Positions 23,668-34,143 of a stretch of DNA of 64,000 nucleotides are shown piece after piece (within the stretch, counting starts at the first letter, position 1; each line of letters opens with the position of its first letter). This DNA comes from Incurvaria masculella. Taxonomy: Eukaryota > Arthropoda > Insecta > Lepidoptera > Incurvariidae. The notes below the pieces were generated by a model. It was not told where the DNA came from and searched no databases. It saw only the letters and a list, made by a program, of their open reading frames with translations. Location: NCBI GenBank assembly GCA_946894095.1, contig OX335650.1:7378001-7442000 (forward strand), given 5' to 3'. The position numbers and the translations under genes are program-made.

Positions 23668-25077
23668 TGGAACTTTTATGCAAACCCTCGGCATCTGCTA
23701 GTTCTAAGTAAAAACACAAACGAAAGTAACGAGAAATTCGAAGCAGCACAATCCACAAATTCTGCAAATTTGTAGTAATTTTACATGAAACTTGCGTTTT
23801 TCTTCAATGCGCAAAACAAATAAACAAACAAACTATTTCCGTAACATTTGAACGGGAGGCTGGCCTGACCTTGCCCGGTCTCGGTTTCGATAATCTCGAG
23901 ATCCACTTGTCTTTATTCCGAGTTCGGGACATCTCGTTAGGTAACGGTAACGGTATCACAGGCTAGGGTCACCACACTTCGCGCTTGCTGGACATATTTT
24001 TTTACTTTCCCCCATTAAAGGATCTACTGTCCTCACCGGTTTCTTTAATTGTTGAAGATATCAAACTTTTAACGCCTTCAAAGATAAAGTTTGATTTGAT
24101 TAGTGTTATAATAAATTGTTTGTGCGTGAAATAATTCTTCAACTTTTTTCGTTTCATTATAATGTTTTTTATCTTTCCATTTAGAAGAATGAAATAAAAA
24201 AAATCGTATACGTTTCAGCCATAACGAGGTACACATCCCCCTTGCTGTTTAAACATTTTATTTTTTTATTTTTTTGACAAAATCAGACTAGTCGTACCTT
24301 GCCGAGCAGCGACGGGTCACAAAACCATTATACGTAGGTACTTATGTAGGTGGAAGGAAAACTCTTGACTACCATAGTGCCATCTAATTTTAAATTACAA
24401 CATAGGTAAAAAGCCATAGAAATGTTTATAGAGTTGATATGAAATCAAATATAAGTTATTAGATTTAAAAACATAATCCATACGTACCGTTACTTCGATG
24501 AGGGTTTTCGAACAAGGTGTCCGCTCGGCACGCCCCTCGAGTCTGGTCACCGCACGCTCGCGCGGTTCACCCGCGGCGCGGTGCGGTTCGAGTTTCCTGT
24601 GTAACCAGATCTAGCCGCATCGTGATGCAGCGCTAATATTTTGTTCTGCTCGATTGCGTTATTTGAGTTACTGTACTTTGGACTTTTTCTCCGGTTGGTT
24701 TGCTAGCGTTTGCATGTAAAACAGGTTCGCGGCGCGGGTTTTTTGTAGCAGAACCACAGGTTCCGTGGAACACGATGATGTCAATACAAATTTCCGCGAG
24801 TAGCGGCGGCACAGCGGGCCTAGACCGTGAACTCGTGGGAGGTCTTAGCTGAAAAATCAATTAGATGGAAAATCGGAAATCCGTCGCTCTGTGAAGTAGA
24901 CCCAACAGAAATTGTGTTTCAGGTGGAAATCTTAATTTTTGAATCAACGCAAAATACAGTTTTTCAGTTATGAATTTTCAAAGTTTTCGTTTTATGTTTA
25001 GTATAAAATCGTTGAGGATATTTTTTGTAAGATCTCTCTAAATCCAATTCTTATAAGGATACCAGCGAAGCCAAATT
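23668..25077. other. No gene recognised; GC-rich patches
   Basis: GC-rich blocks at 24510-24610 and 24725-24850 stand out in AT-rich DNA. They could be CpG-rich regulatory DNA, but no promoter motif set or ORF supports a gene. Confidence 0.3.
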
Positions 25078-25405
25078 AAATCAGCACTTGGTGAAGGTTT
25101 TCACCAAGTGCTGATTCATTTTAATTGACACTTAAAGGGCCTTTATTACTAAAGTGCTGATTATCTTGTATTGATATCGACTGAGAGATGGTAAGAAAAG
25201 CCCTTTAATGTGAGAATTAAGCAAATCATAACTTGGTGGAAGATACCCTAAGGGCCTTTTTCACCTAGTGCTCATTAGCTTAATCGCCACATATTAAGGG
25301 CATTTCTTAGAAGCTTGCAATCAATACCAGTACATAATAATCAGCACTTTATTAATAAAGGCCCTTTAAGTGTCGATTAAAATAAATCAGCACTTGGTGA
25401 AAACC
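25078..25405. mobile_element. Head-to-head foldback (GCACTTGGTGAA family)
   Basis: AATCAGCACTTGGTGAA ends both sides of a palindrome built of AAAGGGCC, TTAAGTGTCGATTAAAAT-like and ACTTTATTAATAAAGGCCC-like blocks. At its left edge is a tight hairpin at about 25080-25118 with 17-bp arms. A shorter copy lies at 37985-38107. Confidence 0.55.
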
Positions 25406-25427
25406 AGGCTAAGTGTTAGTCCGCCTT

Positions 25428-25512
25428 TATCCAGTTTTTTTTTTGCTGTATGTTTTTTCTGTAATTGTATTTTTGTTTGTGCACAATAAAGAATGTATTC
25501 ATTCATTAATTC
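25428..25512 (+). repeat. Retroelement 3' tail with AATAAA
   Basis: TGTTTGTGCACAATAAAGAA followed by an ATTC-rich tail resembles the 3' ends of lepidopteran non-LTR elements. No coding part is attached. Confidence 0.4.
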
Positions 25513-25664
25513 ATGGGTTTGATGCTTTTACGTAACTTATTTCTGTAACACCAATTTGGGTGAGAACTCGGACTCTGACCACACAGTTCATTGCGATCGC
25601 CAGCTAACGTCTATCCATCCATTCAGTTCAGTCCAATCCGTCGATCCATCCAACTGCCAGTCAC

Positions 25665-25949
25665 TCAGTCGGCGCTGATAAGCCACGCTTGTTGTACGTG
25701 CCGTTGCGTTCGTCGTCGGTAGTTCGAGTTTACGTGTATTCGAATTGTACGCGCGGACACCTACATATATTCACCTGTGCTATCAGGAAACGAATATTTT
25801 CTGTGTTGTGGTTGTGTCGAAAAATACTTACGAATTATCCATAATAATAATTTTGTGTGTGTTTTCATCTGTGTGACCTAACCTGAAAGTGTATTTATTG
25901 TTTGTGAAAAACGTGGGATTGAATTTCGCACTGTCCTTACATGCATCAG
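25665..25949 (+). other. Candidate non-coding first exon and promoter
   Basis: An arthropod initiator TCAGT at 25665-25669 would put the start at 25667. At +28 the sequence GTACG fits the downstream promoter element in 4 of 5 positions. The stretch then reads like an insect 5' untranslated region and stops at ATCAG followed by GTTAGT, a good splice donor at 25950. Joining it to the acceptor at 38257-38258 would give the 5' end of the Shank-like gene with a first intron of about 12.3 kb. Only the motifs are observed; the link is inference. Confidence 0.35.
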
Positions 25950-26074
25950 GTTAGTCAGGACTTTCTACATTGATAAGTATTCCCATTAGTTTCAACTGAA
26001 GGACATTCGTAGCGTTGCGTCTAATGTGTCAAAGAAAATTGTGGGTTAAAATATAGGTGCCTACTCGAAACCAC

Positions 26075-26125
26075 CTAAAACCAACGAGATCCCTAAAACC
26101 AACGAGATCCCTAAAACCACCTATA
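26075..26125 (+). repeat. Short 18-bp tandem repeat
   Basis: CCTAAAACCAACGAGATC occurs about 2.5 times in tandem. Confidence 0.8.
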
Positions 26126-26606
26126 TGGTACCTACCTATATTGTACCTAAATTGTGTATTGCTATCCAGGTAATGGAGACTAATTAACTTAGGTGAATTA
26201 GTGGAGACCATATACCTAGTACGTATCGTAACAAAACATTGCGGCCTGTCGGGTGCTGTCGTATCTATACACCCAGTAGGTACCTACCTACTAGTCGACA
26301 TTTTCACAAAATGAGTGTGAGAGGTGAGATCCCACCTCACCTTCTTTACTTATAGTCGTTCAGATACATACTAGGTAGGTTGGTATAATGGGTGTATCAC
26401 CGTGTATCAATCATAATTAAAGTCAGCACAAAAAATTCTCGGCCTAAATAGTAGTTATAATAAGTTCATTGTTGTATTCATGAAGGTCACATTACGCACA
26501 GCAATTATTACATCGCCTGTCATTTTCATTATATGTTCGTTCAGACCAAAGAATGTTCAGACCGACACATGCAAGTAGGTAAAAGGATAGAACGGAGGCA
26601 GTAACA

Positions 26607-26698
26607 TTCAAAAATAATAAAAAGTAATGGGTGCCCCCATACAAAAAGCTTATATTATGGTGTTAAATCTTGTACGATGGTACGGAACCATTCGTGAG
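26607..26698 (+). repeat. GGCCAAGTGCGAG repeat, part 1 (split by hAT)
   Basis: The GGGTGCCCCCATACAAAAAG, TCTTGTACGATGGTACGGAA and TTCGTGAG blocks of the dispersed family. The remaining CGAGTCCAACTCGCACTTGG lies at 29387-29406, after the hAT element. Confidence 0.8.
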
Positions 26699-26936
26699 TA
26701 GGGTTACCAGATGAAAAAATCAAAAGTCCGGAGAAAAGGCCTGATTTCCATGGAAAAGTCCTGAGATTTTCTACAGATGAGAATTTTCTCTCAAAAACGT
26801 ATTATTATCGTTGTATACGCGTTTTACGCGACGCGTTGCAAGCTTGTATGTACATCGCACTCAAAACAGCGGGGTGGAGGGAGGAGGGGGGCGCCCGTCG
26901 CCCCGCAGCGCGGTTGCCGCTCGCTCGGTCGGTCAC

Positions 26937-26970
26937 TCAGTCAGTTCGTCTTGCGCCATTGCGAAGGTTG
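26937..26970 (+). promoter_or_regulatory. Inr + DPE core promoter of hAT
   Basis: Initiator TCAGT at 26937-26941 sets A at 26939 as +1. GGTTG at 26966-26970 occupies +28 to +32 and fits the DPE consensus RGWYV exactly. The transposase ATG lies 109 bp downstream. A second TCAGT at 26941-26945 overlaps. Confidence 0.5.
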
Positions 26971-27047
26971 GATTACGCTTCATTGAGTGTCACCACGGGA
27001 CGGGCGAGCGAGCGAGAATCGGAGCTGTTGGATGGATACGAGTTAAA

Positions 27048-28931
27048 ATGTCTTCAAGTACCAAACGACCACGATACGTGTGTACATTCACAGATACTTT
27101 AAAACAAAGATTTCCGATTATGAAAGATGGAAGAGAACCTACCGAAGTGTTTTGTTCAATATGTAACAATCATTTTTCAATTAAGTTCAAGGGAGGTGCT
27201 GATATTGAAAAACATATCCTAACGGAAAAACATAAAAAAAATAGTCTGACTGTTTCAAGTAACACCAAAATCGACTCTTTATTTCAACCACAAAGTTCTG
27301 GACTGACAGACCAAATATCCGCCGCTGAAGCCACTTTAGCTTTCCACACAGTGAAACATCACCAGTCATTTAAATCTATGGATTGCACCAGCCAACTGGT
27401 TAAGGCTATATTTGCCGATTCCAACACTGCGAAGAGTATTTCTTGTGCACGAACGAAGACTGAAGCCATTGTAACGGGCGTGATATCTCCGTGGGTAATT
27501 GAACAGGTACAAGTCTCATTACAAAATGTCAACTTCTTGGGCGTTTCCACAGATGCAAGTAATCACGGTGCTGAAAAAATATTTCCTATTATGATACAAT
27601 TCTTCGACTGGCAAGAAGGAATTAAAACCAAACTGCTGGATGTGCTGAGCACACCCAATGAAAATGCTAACACTATAACAGAGATAATTAAAACAAGCTT
27701 GCAAAAGTACGACTTGTTGATGAAATGTGTATCATTTACAGCAGACAACGCTAATGTTAATTTTGGCGGAGTAAATCGGCAACCGGGACAAAATGTTTGG
27801 ACTAATTTAAAAAACTTTCTGGACAAAGATATCGTAGGAGTTGGGTGCCCAGCGCACATACTACACAATTGTATTCAACATGGCACTGATAATCTGCATA
27901 TTGATATAGAATCTGTAGTAATGAAGCTGTTTAATTATTTTTCCGTATACACCGTACGCACGGAGGCGTTGAAGGATATCAGCGAATATATAGACGTCAA
28001 TTATCAGAAACTATTGTTTCATAGCAAGACCCGATGGCTTAGTCTGTTTCCAGCGATCGAAAGAATATTGAAGATGTATGAACCGTTGAAGCAGTACTTT
28101 TTATCTACTCCTGGTGTACCAATTACTTTGAAGAACTTTTTTGAAAATGAACTCAGCGAAGTTTATTTATTTCTTGCTCACTCATTGATGTCAATATTTC
28201 AGACGAAAATTGAAGACATCGAAAAAGAAAACAATTCTGTTTTAGATATTAAAAGAATCCTCGAATCCACACATGAAATTTTAGTTGCACGAGCGAACGC
28301 AAACTTCATGCCACTTAAAGTGCGAGAGTTGCTGGCTAAGTGCACTGCGGAAAACCAAGAAGTTTTCAAGCATGACCTTAAAAATATGTATAAGACTTGC
28401 GTAGAATATCTGATCAAGTGGATGACGCCTTTAGATGATTTCAAAGTCTTTAATTGGTTGATGCTGAAAAAGGGCCAAATGATCGACTTTGATCAGATTG
28501 CTTTATCAATTCATTATCTAAATGGAAAAGGAATACACATAGATGATGTGAAGTTATTCGATGAAATTGCATCTCTGAATAGTTTTTTGACAAAACAGGA
28601 AGAAGCATTTTTTGACGTAATGCTTCATGCGTTGTGGGCAAACATTTTCAAGACAATAGGTATTTCACGATTGCCAGAGATACTGCGTATTTGTCAATAT
28701 ATATTTGCAATAACAGCTCAAAATGCAAACGTAGAAAGAGTTTTTTCTATCATGGGAGCTCAATGGTCGAAAGAAAGAAACCGACTAAACGTGTCTTCAA
28801 TTCGAGCTCTACTTTTAGTTCAATATAACTTGAAGAGTTTAACTTGTGAGGCATTTTATAAATCAATAATCAAAGAAAAGAATTTACTTAAAAAAGTTTC
28901 TTCAAATATTAAATACGACAAAACTAATTAA
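27048..28931 (+). CDS. hAT superfamily transposase, 627 aa
   Basis: Would bind the element's ends and catalyse its excision and reinsertion in the nucleus. From the start chosen here (AAAATGT context, beginning MSSSTKRPRYVC) it has 627 residues. The frame is open 79 codons further upstream to 26811, but that stretch is GC-rich, low in complexity and overlaps the likely promoter. Residues 36-62 form a BED-like zinc finger (C36-x2-C39, H56-x5-H62). Catalytic candidates are D169 in GVSTDASNH, D233 in FTADNANVNFGG and E338 in TRWLSLFPAIERIL; GCPAHILHNC at 266-275 fits the conserved C/H motif between D2 and E. The C-terminal dimerisation domain lies near 553-594 with NANVERVFSIMGAQWSKERN. Domain order and length match active hAT transposases and no stop or frameshift is seen. 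The exact hAT family is not resolved. A host-domesticated copy is less likely given intact ends and target duplication. Confidence 0.92.
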   Translation: MSSSTKRPRYVCTFTDTLKQRFPIMKDGREPTEVFCSICNNHFSIKFKGGADIEKHILTEKHKKNSLTVSSNTKIDSLFQPQSSGLTDQISAAEATLAFHTVKHHQSFKSMDCTSQLVKAIFADSNTAKSISCARTKTEAIVTGVISPWVIEQVQVSLQNVNFLGVSTDASNHGAEKIFPIMIQFFDWQEGIKTKLLDVLSTPNENANTITEIIKTSLQKYDLLMKCVSFTADNANVNFGGVNRQPGQNVWTNLKNFLDKDIVGVGCPAHILHNCIQHGTDNLHIDIESVVMKLFNYFSVYTVRTEALKDISEYIDVNYQKLLFHSKTRWLSLFPAIERILKMYEPLKQYFLSTPGVPITLKNFFENELSEVYLFLAHSLMSIFQTKIEDIEKENNSVLDIKRILESTHEILVARANANFMPLKVRELLAKCTAENQEVFKHDLKNMYKTCVEYLIKWMTPLDDFKVFNWLMLKKGQMIDFDQIALSIHYLNGKGIHIDDVKLFDEIASLNSFLTKQEEAFFDVMLHALWANIFKTIGISRLPEILRICQYIFAITAQNANVERVFSIMGAQWSKERNRLNVSSIRALLLVQYNLKSLTCEAFYKSIIKEKNLLKKVSSNIKYDKTN

Positions 28932-28947
28932 GTACCTATTTGGATAA

Positions 28948-29250
28948 ATAAGTATTGATTTTACCTGCAAATGTTAGTAACATTATTTTTAAGGATGATT
29001 ATTGAAGATGATTATTTTTAGTTTGTTTTACTTTGATAAATAAGGATTGATTTTAACTGCAACTGCAATTGTTACCAAAAGAAGATTGTCTTCAGTTCGT
29101 TTTACTTCGATAAATAAGTATTGATTTAACTGCAATTGTTACCAAAAGAAGATTATTTTAAGTTTGTTTTAAATTAATACATAAGTATTGATTTTAACTG
29201 CAATTGTTACCAAAAGAAGATTATTTTTAGTAGTTTAATAAGAGAGATCT
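28948..29250 (+). repeat. Tandem repeat in hAT 3' UTR
   Basis: Four imperfect units starting ATAAGTATTGATTTT at about 28948, 29040, 29114 and 29181 (spacings 92, 74 and 67 bp). Later units share TGCAATTGTTACCAAAAGAA. They lie between the stop codon and the right terminus. Confidence 0.85.
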
Positions 29251-29378
29251 TTAAAATGTAACCTGTATTTTATTAAAAATCCTGAGATATCACTAGATTT
29301 GCTAAATCCGGCCGGAATCCTGAGAAGAGTCGAAAAATCCTGAAATCTCAGGACAAATCCTGAGATATGGTAACCCTA

Positions 29379-29414
29379 TTCGTGAGCGAGTCCAACTCGC
29401 ACTTGGCCGGTTTT
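29379..29414 (+). repeat. GGCCAAGTGCGAG repeat, part 2
   Basis: Continuation of 26607-26698 after the hAT insertion, ending CACTTGGCCGGTTTT. Confidence 0.8.
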
Positions 29415-29459
29415 AGTTGCACCTTATCAAACCGGAGGACTCGTGTAGGCTCACTCTGG

Positions 29460-29660
29460 AGGGGCGCCCTCTTTAAATTTTACTATTTGTTGGTAGGCCT
29501 ATAGCGGCATTAGAAATACACACTATGAAAATTTCAGCGGTCTACCTACCTGTTTGGCAGCCTACCTACCTACCAGCGATTCATGAGAAACAGTCCGCTG
29601 ACTGACGGACGGACGGACAGCGGAGACTTAGTAATAGGGTTGGTTGTTACGGAACCCTAA
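29460..29660 (-). repeat. GGCCAAGTGCGAG repeat, truncated
   Basis: Carries the TATAGCGGC, GAAAATTTCAGC, (GACG)n and TACGGAACCCTAA blocks but lacks the GGCCAAGTGCGAG end. Confidence 0.7.
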
Positions 29661-29723
29661 AGAAAAATTGGGAAAAAGAGCCCGGCATCGGTGTGATATA
29701 ATTTTCGATTTTAAATTTTTGAT

Positions 29724-29739
29724 GGGGGGGGGGGGGGGG
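29724..29739 (+). repeat. G16 homopolymer
   Basis: Uninterrupted run of 16 G. Confidence 0.95.
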
Positions 29740-29799
29740 CTAGCCGAATCCTGCATATCTACCTACCCGATGCCGAGAAGCAGCGAGGGATTTTCCTTT

Positions 29800-30116
29800 T
29801 TTTAGGGTTCCGTACCCAAAGGGTAAAAACGGAACCCTATTACTAAGCCTCGGCTGTCCGTCCGTCCGTCCGTCCGTCCGTCCGTCCCGTCTGTCCGTCT
29901 GTCACAGGGCTGTATCTCGTGAACCGTAATAGCTAGGAAGCTGAAATTTTCACGGAGTGTGTATTTATTTTGCCGCTATAACAACAAATAGGTAAAATAA
30001 AATAAAAATATAATTAAAGGGGGGCCCCATACAAAAAATGTGTTAAAATATTTTTTTTGTTAAATCTTGTACGGAACCCTTCGTGTGCGAATCCGACTCG
30101 CACTTGACCGGTTTTT
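29800..30116 (+). repeat. GGCCAAGTGCGAG repeat, full length
   Basis: Starts TTTAGGGTTCCGTACCC with a built-in hairpin (AGGGTTCCGT ... ACGGAACCCT), continues through a (CCGT)n microsatellite and a TTTATTTTGCCGCTATAAC block, and ends GCACTTGACCGGTTTTT. This is the general plan of all copies in the window. Confidence 0.85.
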
Positions 30117-30485
30117 AGTGCCTCTTCTTTCCCTTCAGTTTGCAGTTTTTCAATCTGGGTCATCGGTACGTAGATTATTATTATCTGATATTGCAAAATG
30201 ATAATGCCGTCTATTTAGAACTAAACAAACCTATTAGCACAAATTCCATATCCACCATGCCGAATCCTTGAATTTGTAGCAGAAAGGGTGAAATAATCGT
30301 GACAAGAACAACTTGCTCATGCCACCTCGTGCCACGGAGAAGGTCATGCATACTTACCACTAATCGGTTTCGAAGAAGCGAAATGCAATTACTAGGCCGT
30401 TTAGGCCCGTGAGGCCTACCCAACATGCGTGCGTTTTCGTCTAGTCTGCTGTACGTAGGCAATAGGGACTTTCGCTCTGAGGTCT

Positions 30486-30832
30486 GAGCCGGTAGTCTCA
30501 GTTCTCACCTAAATTGGCGTTTACGTAACTTCGAAGTTCCGTAAAAACGTCAAACTCCATACAAGTTTTTACTAGTTATTCTGTGGTTTTACTTCTTCAA
30601 GCTGTCAAAGTCAAACGCAGACTTCCGATTTGTATGAAAACGCGGAGTGGACGTAAACGGCAACGTCGACGTATTTACGGCAAAGTTGAGTAAGCTGTCA
30701 AATCAAGCTCGGACTCGCCAATGTTAGTTCGCTTAACGCCCACTGCGCGCGCTCTTCAATTTCTCCATACATTTGAAAACGCCAGCCGATCGGTTTGCCG
30801 TAACGCCAATTTAGGTGACAACTGCCACTTCG
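30486..30832. mobile_element. MITE (CACCTAAATTGGCG family), complete
   Basis: Inverted termini AGTTCTCACCTAAATTGGCG and CGCCAATTTAGGTGACAACT enclose about 300 bp, including ACGTCGACG and AATGTTAGTTCGC blocks shared with 47923-48272 and with parts of 34290-34440. Non-coding. Confidence 0.7.
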
Positions 30833-30840
30833 GGTACTGA

Positions 30841-31180
30841 CCTCCCGCAAAATCTAAAGACCCGAATACCTACATGCTCAGTGCGTCGTCCTCCCGGTTA
30901 TGACGTACGAATGTGAAACGTGGACTCTGACGTTCGCCGTTGTTCAAAGGTTGAAAGTTGCCCAGCAAGCAATGGAGCGAGCCATGCTGGGAATATCGCT
31001 ACGGGATATGGTGCGTAACGAGGTGTGGGAAGACCACCCGCCTGGTGAGACGACGACATCAAGTGCGTCGGCGGAAAGCAGTGGTTCCGTACCGCTGAGG
31101 GCCGGGAGGACTGGAGAAAAAATGGGGAAGCGTATGTCCAGTAGTGGACGCAAACACGATGACTGACTGACTGATTGACA
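30841..31180 (+). pseudogene. RTE retrotransposon, 3' end fragment
   Basis: Begins in the RT C-terminal region and continues VLPVMTYECETWTL, VVQRLKVAQQAMERAMLGIS and LRDMVRNEV. The typical last part of RTE pol, reduced to KRMSSSGRKHDD in this frame, runs into a (TGAC)n-type tail at 31160-31180. The fragment is 5'-truncated, as expected from incomplete reverse transcription, and overlaps no host gene. Confidence 0.82.
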
Positions 31181-32392
31181 GGTAATACTTATCTGTTTTA
31201 GCTTTTAGCATTAAAAAAAGGCTTATTTGATCGCTGCTGCTACAGAAGCGATAAAAAACCCGGTTTCAAGAAAAGTTCGACCGGGGCTAGCGTCTTCAAT
31301 TATTATGATAGAGAAATAAAAATGGTATCAAGAGATGCTTTACTGGAAGGGCTTCAACAATGTTTTTTTGTAAAATGTTTTTAAATGTTTTTTTTTATTT
31401 AACAAAAACGTTAACTTTTTACCCGGTTCTTTTAGAAATTTTTCTAATCTTAAACTTCTCGAAAACTAAAAATAAAACAAAGATCCTGGAAAATTTAGAG
31501 GCCTTTAAAATGATACCATTATGTTTTTGATAGGATTGTCATAAAGGGTGGATATTCGGTTATCTGTAAATGCACGTGAATAGGTCGGAAGTTATTTACT
31601 GATTCAAGATTTTGATTCAGGAGTTTGATTCCGGATTTAATAAAATTAGTGCAAGAATTAACCTCCATACGGCATACGTTCAATCAAAGCAATAGATTAT
31701 CTACGACGTATTTATAATCGGCTCGGCTTAAAATACCGCTCAATCTATTCCATGCTATTTGTAACACCTACGAACATAGCATAGTTGCGAATAATTTGGC
31801 AACGCTCATCTCTTGACCTGCAAGAGCGATGTATGAAAGACGATGTACGCTGAAAGACATCTTCATGCAACGAGGTTTTTGCTCGTTGTCTGCATACCTG
31901 TGCATGCATCTGCATATTACAAGGTGACCATTACGAGACCCTAATTGACATATTTTCATTTGAAATGCTGAGACAGGCATCGTTTGCGTTTGCACATGCG
32001 TTGTGTTGAACTATATTTACAATCAACTGTTGCGTTCAATAGTTTTAGACCATTTTGGGAATTGACATATATTTTACTACGTAAGGACAGGCCCTTCCAT
32101 TCAATATAAACGGAGGAGCAATAAATGGTGTTCTATGTGTTGCGGGGACACCACTTTGTGGCCAGACAGCTGCTCGCTGTCGTCATTCGCCTGTGCGTCG
32201 CCTCTGGCTAATAATGCGCCCCAAAAATACCCAATTGTGTGGAAAAACAACAAACTGCAAGTTCTGCGAGTGTGTTCTTAGCTCAGAAGGGAGTTGGGAA
32301 AGATTGGAACTGTACCGATAGGTACCACCAGCAATTTTTTTTATCGCCATTGGCCTCCTCTGTGTGCTGCTCACTGTACACCCTCGAAGATA
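31181..32392. other. No gene recognised
   Basis: AT-rich sequence without recognisable motifs. Confidence 0.35.
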
Positions 32393-32618
32393 CAAAAAAT
32401 ACAAAAAAATCACGCTTTTTGTCTTACCTATTTGTTGTTATAGCGGCAAAATAAATACTTACACACTCTGTGAAAATTTCGGCTGTCTGGGTCTGTTACG
32501 GTTACTGAGATACAGCCCTGTGACAGACGGACGGACGGATGGACGGACGGACGGACGGACAGCGGAGGCTAAGTAATAGGCTTCCGTTGGCACCCTTTGG
32601 GTACGGAACCCTAAAAAA
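32393..32618 (-). repeat. GGCCAAGTGCGAG repeat, truncated
   Basis: Has TTGTTGTTATAGCGGC, a (GGAC)n microsatellite (about 32526-32560) and GGTACGGAACCCTAAAAA; the GGCCAAGTGCGAG end is missing. Confidence 0.75.
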
Positions 32619-33254
32619 CTACTTTTGCGCAGTTGTATAGCATTGGTCGATGCGGCACAACTGCTGCCGGGACTATACCTACCATGCTTATACCTCCGAT
32701 AGCAAACAACTTTACACCGGCCGGTTGGATAGGGAGGAATAAGGGATGCAATTGGGTAGGTTGGATCTTGTATTGAGTAACCCTGTGGAGTAACCCTGTG
32801 GACCGGATCCAGGATTTCACCGAGAGGTGGTAAGGGGGGTTGATCGTATAATTAAAGATGTCTGCCTGTAATGACACCTAGTTTCCAATTGGTGTGTTGG
32901 ACTAATAATATTACAGTTCTTGTTGTTCAGTTTCTAAAAAAACGAGGGATTGTTTTGAGACAAATAAAGAAGACGAAACGGTACCTAGGTACTCGTACAA
33001 AATGGTTTCCGAGCATGTTTACAGGAAGTACAATCGGCGAGCGAGCGGTCCTATAAAGATTGATCAATTTTGCTTTATTATTTATTGGCTGGTGTTGTTA
33101 TAACCCTGTCTGAATAAATGAAATGAAATGTGCTTACGAAATTCATTGGCAGTCTTTAATTCAGTTACTGCCGGTTTAGGCGTAAATTTATCGTAAATTA
33201 ATGAAGTCTCCATCGGTTGTAATATGTAAATGATGTACCGTCATGGAGTCGTAT

Positions 33255-33885
33255 TCACTACGTGTAATATTCACAACGTATAATCTTATTTTTTTCCAAA
33301 AAACTAAAACCATGCATATCGTATAATAGTCACAACGTATAATGTTATACGTTGTGCATGAGTTTAAAAATAAAATAAACTCTTTGCATCATGCAGAACG
33401 TATAAAAGTCACAACGTATAATATTCCTAACATGAATTCACAAAAAAAGAAAACCATGCAGAACGTATAATATGCCAAGAAGCACTGCATAAAGCGCCCT
33501 AACGACGATACATTTAAGGCTGAAATTGCTACGAATCGATATCTGTTGAAGAGTAACAATTTGCTACAACGCTAATTGAGACGGTCGAAAAGTCGCGTGC
33601 GAGTATAATCTTTAATCTTATATCGATAAGGGCGCTTATCGTATGAAATATTTTAGGATTATATGATATGCATGGTTTTCTTTTTTTGTTAAATTAAGAT
33701 CATAACATTATACGTTGTGACTATTATACGTTATGCATGGAGAAATAAGTAATTTGATTTTTTGGACTTCTTCATGCACTACGTATAAGATTATACGATC
33801 TGCCGATTATACGTTGTGCATGGTTTTAAAATTTTGTTAAAATATGACATTATACGATCTGCATATTATACGTTATGCCGTTCCC
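33255..33885. mobile_element. Foldback element with ACGTATAA motif arrays
   Basis: The left half (33260-33475) carries repeated CACAACGTATAAT or CAGAACGTATAA, and the right half (33705-33880) carries the complement, TTATACGTTGTG or TTATACGTTATG, with CATGCA-type spacers throughout. The centre (about 33480-33700) is unrelated sequence. I count at least ten motif copies. The layout resembles transposons with subterminal arrays of protein-binding sites. No ORF is present. Confidence 0.6.
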
Positions 33886-34143
33886 CCCCGTCATGCACCC
33901 AAAGAAACAGAAACCAGTTTCGGCAGGAATTAGTCTGGCATCTAACGCAGCAATTTTTATCTCATATGTGTCCGTTCGATTTGCCAACGGCCAGGTCATT
34001 CTAGAAGGCGGCTGTCTTCAAAAGTTGGTTCCAATGTAGGCAGCGTCGCACTGATTGGCACACCAATTTATTTATCTAACCATATTTGGCGGCTGTTAAA
34101 TTATCAAGCTATTGAGTGCAAAAACGTAATTGACCTACGGTTA

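Larger units (their letters stand above)
26699..29378 (+). mobile_element. Apparently complete hAT transposon
   Basis: A 2680-bp cut-and-paste element. The left terminus is TAGGGTTACCAGAT and the right terminus, on the minus strand, is TAGGGTTACCATAT. A perfect 8-bp target duplication TTCGTGAG flanks it at 26691-26698 and 29379-29386, the length expected of hAT elements. Several TCCTGAGAT-type repeats sit just inside both ends (26740-26770 and 29277-29370), likely transposase-binding sites by analogy with other hAT elements. It carries one uninterrupted transposase ORF. The insertion site is inside a GGCCAAGTGCGAG repeat, so the empty site can be read directly from other copies. Confidence 0.93.

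Noticed and set aside
26811..27047. Upstream extension of the hAT transposase
   Set aside because: The 79 extra codons are low-complexity, overlap the Inr/DPE and lack domain content; ATG at 27048 fits better.
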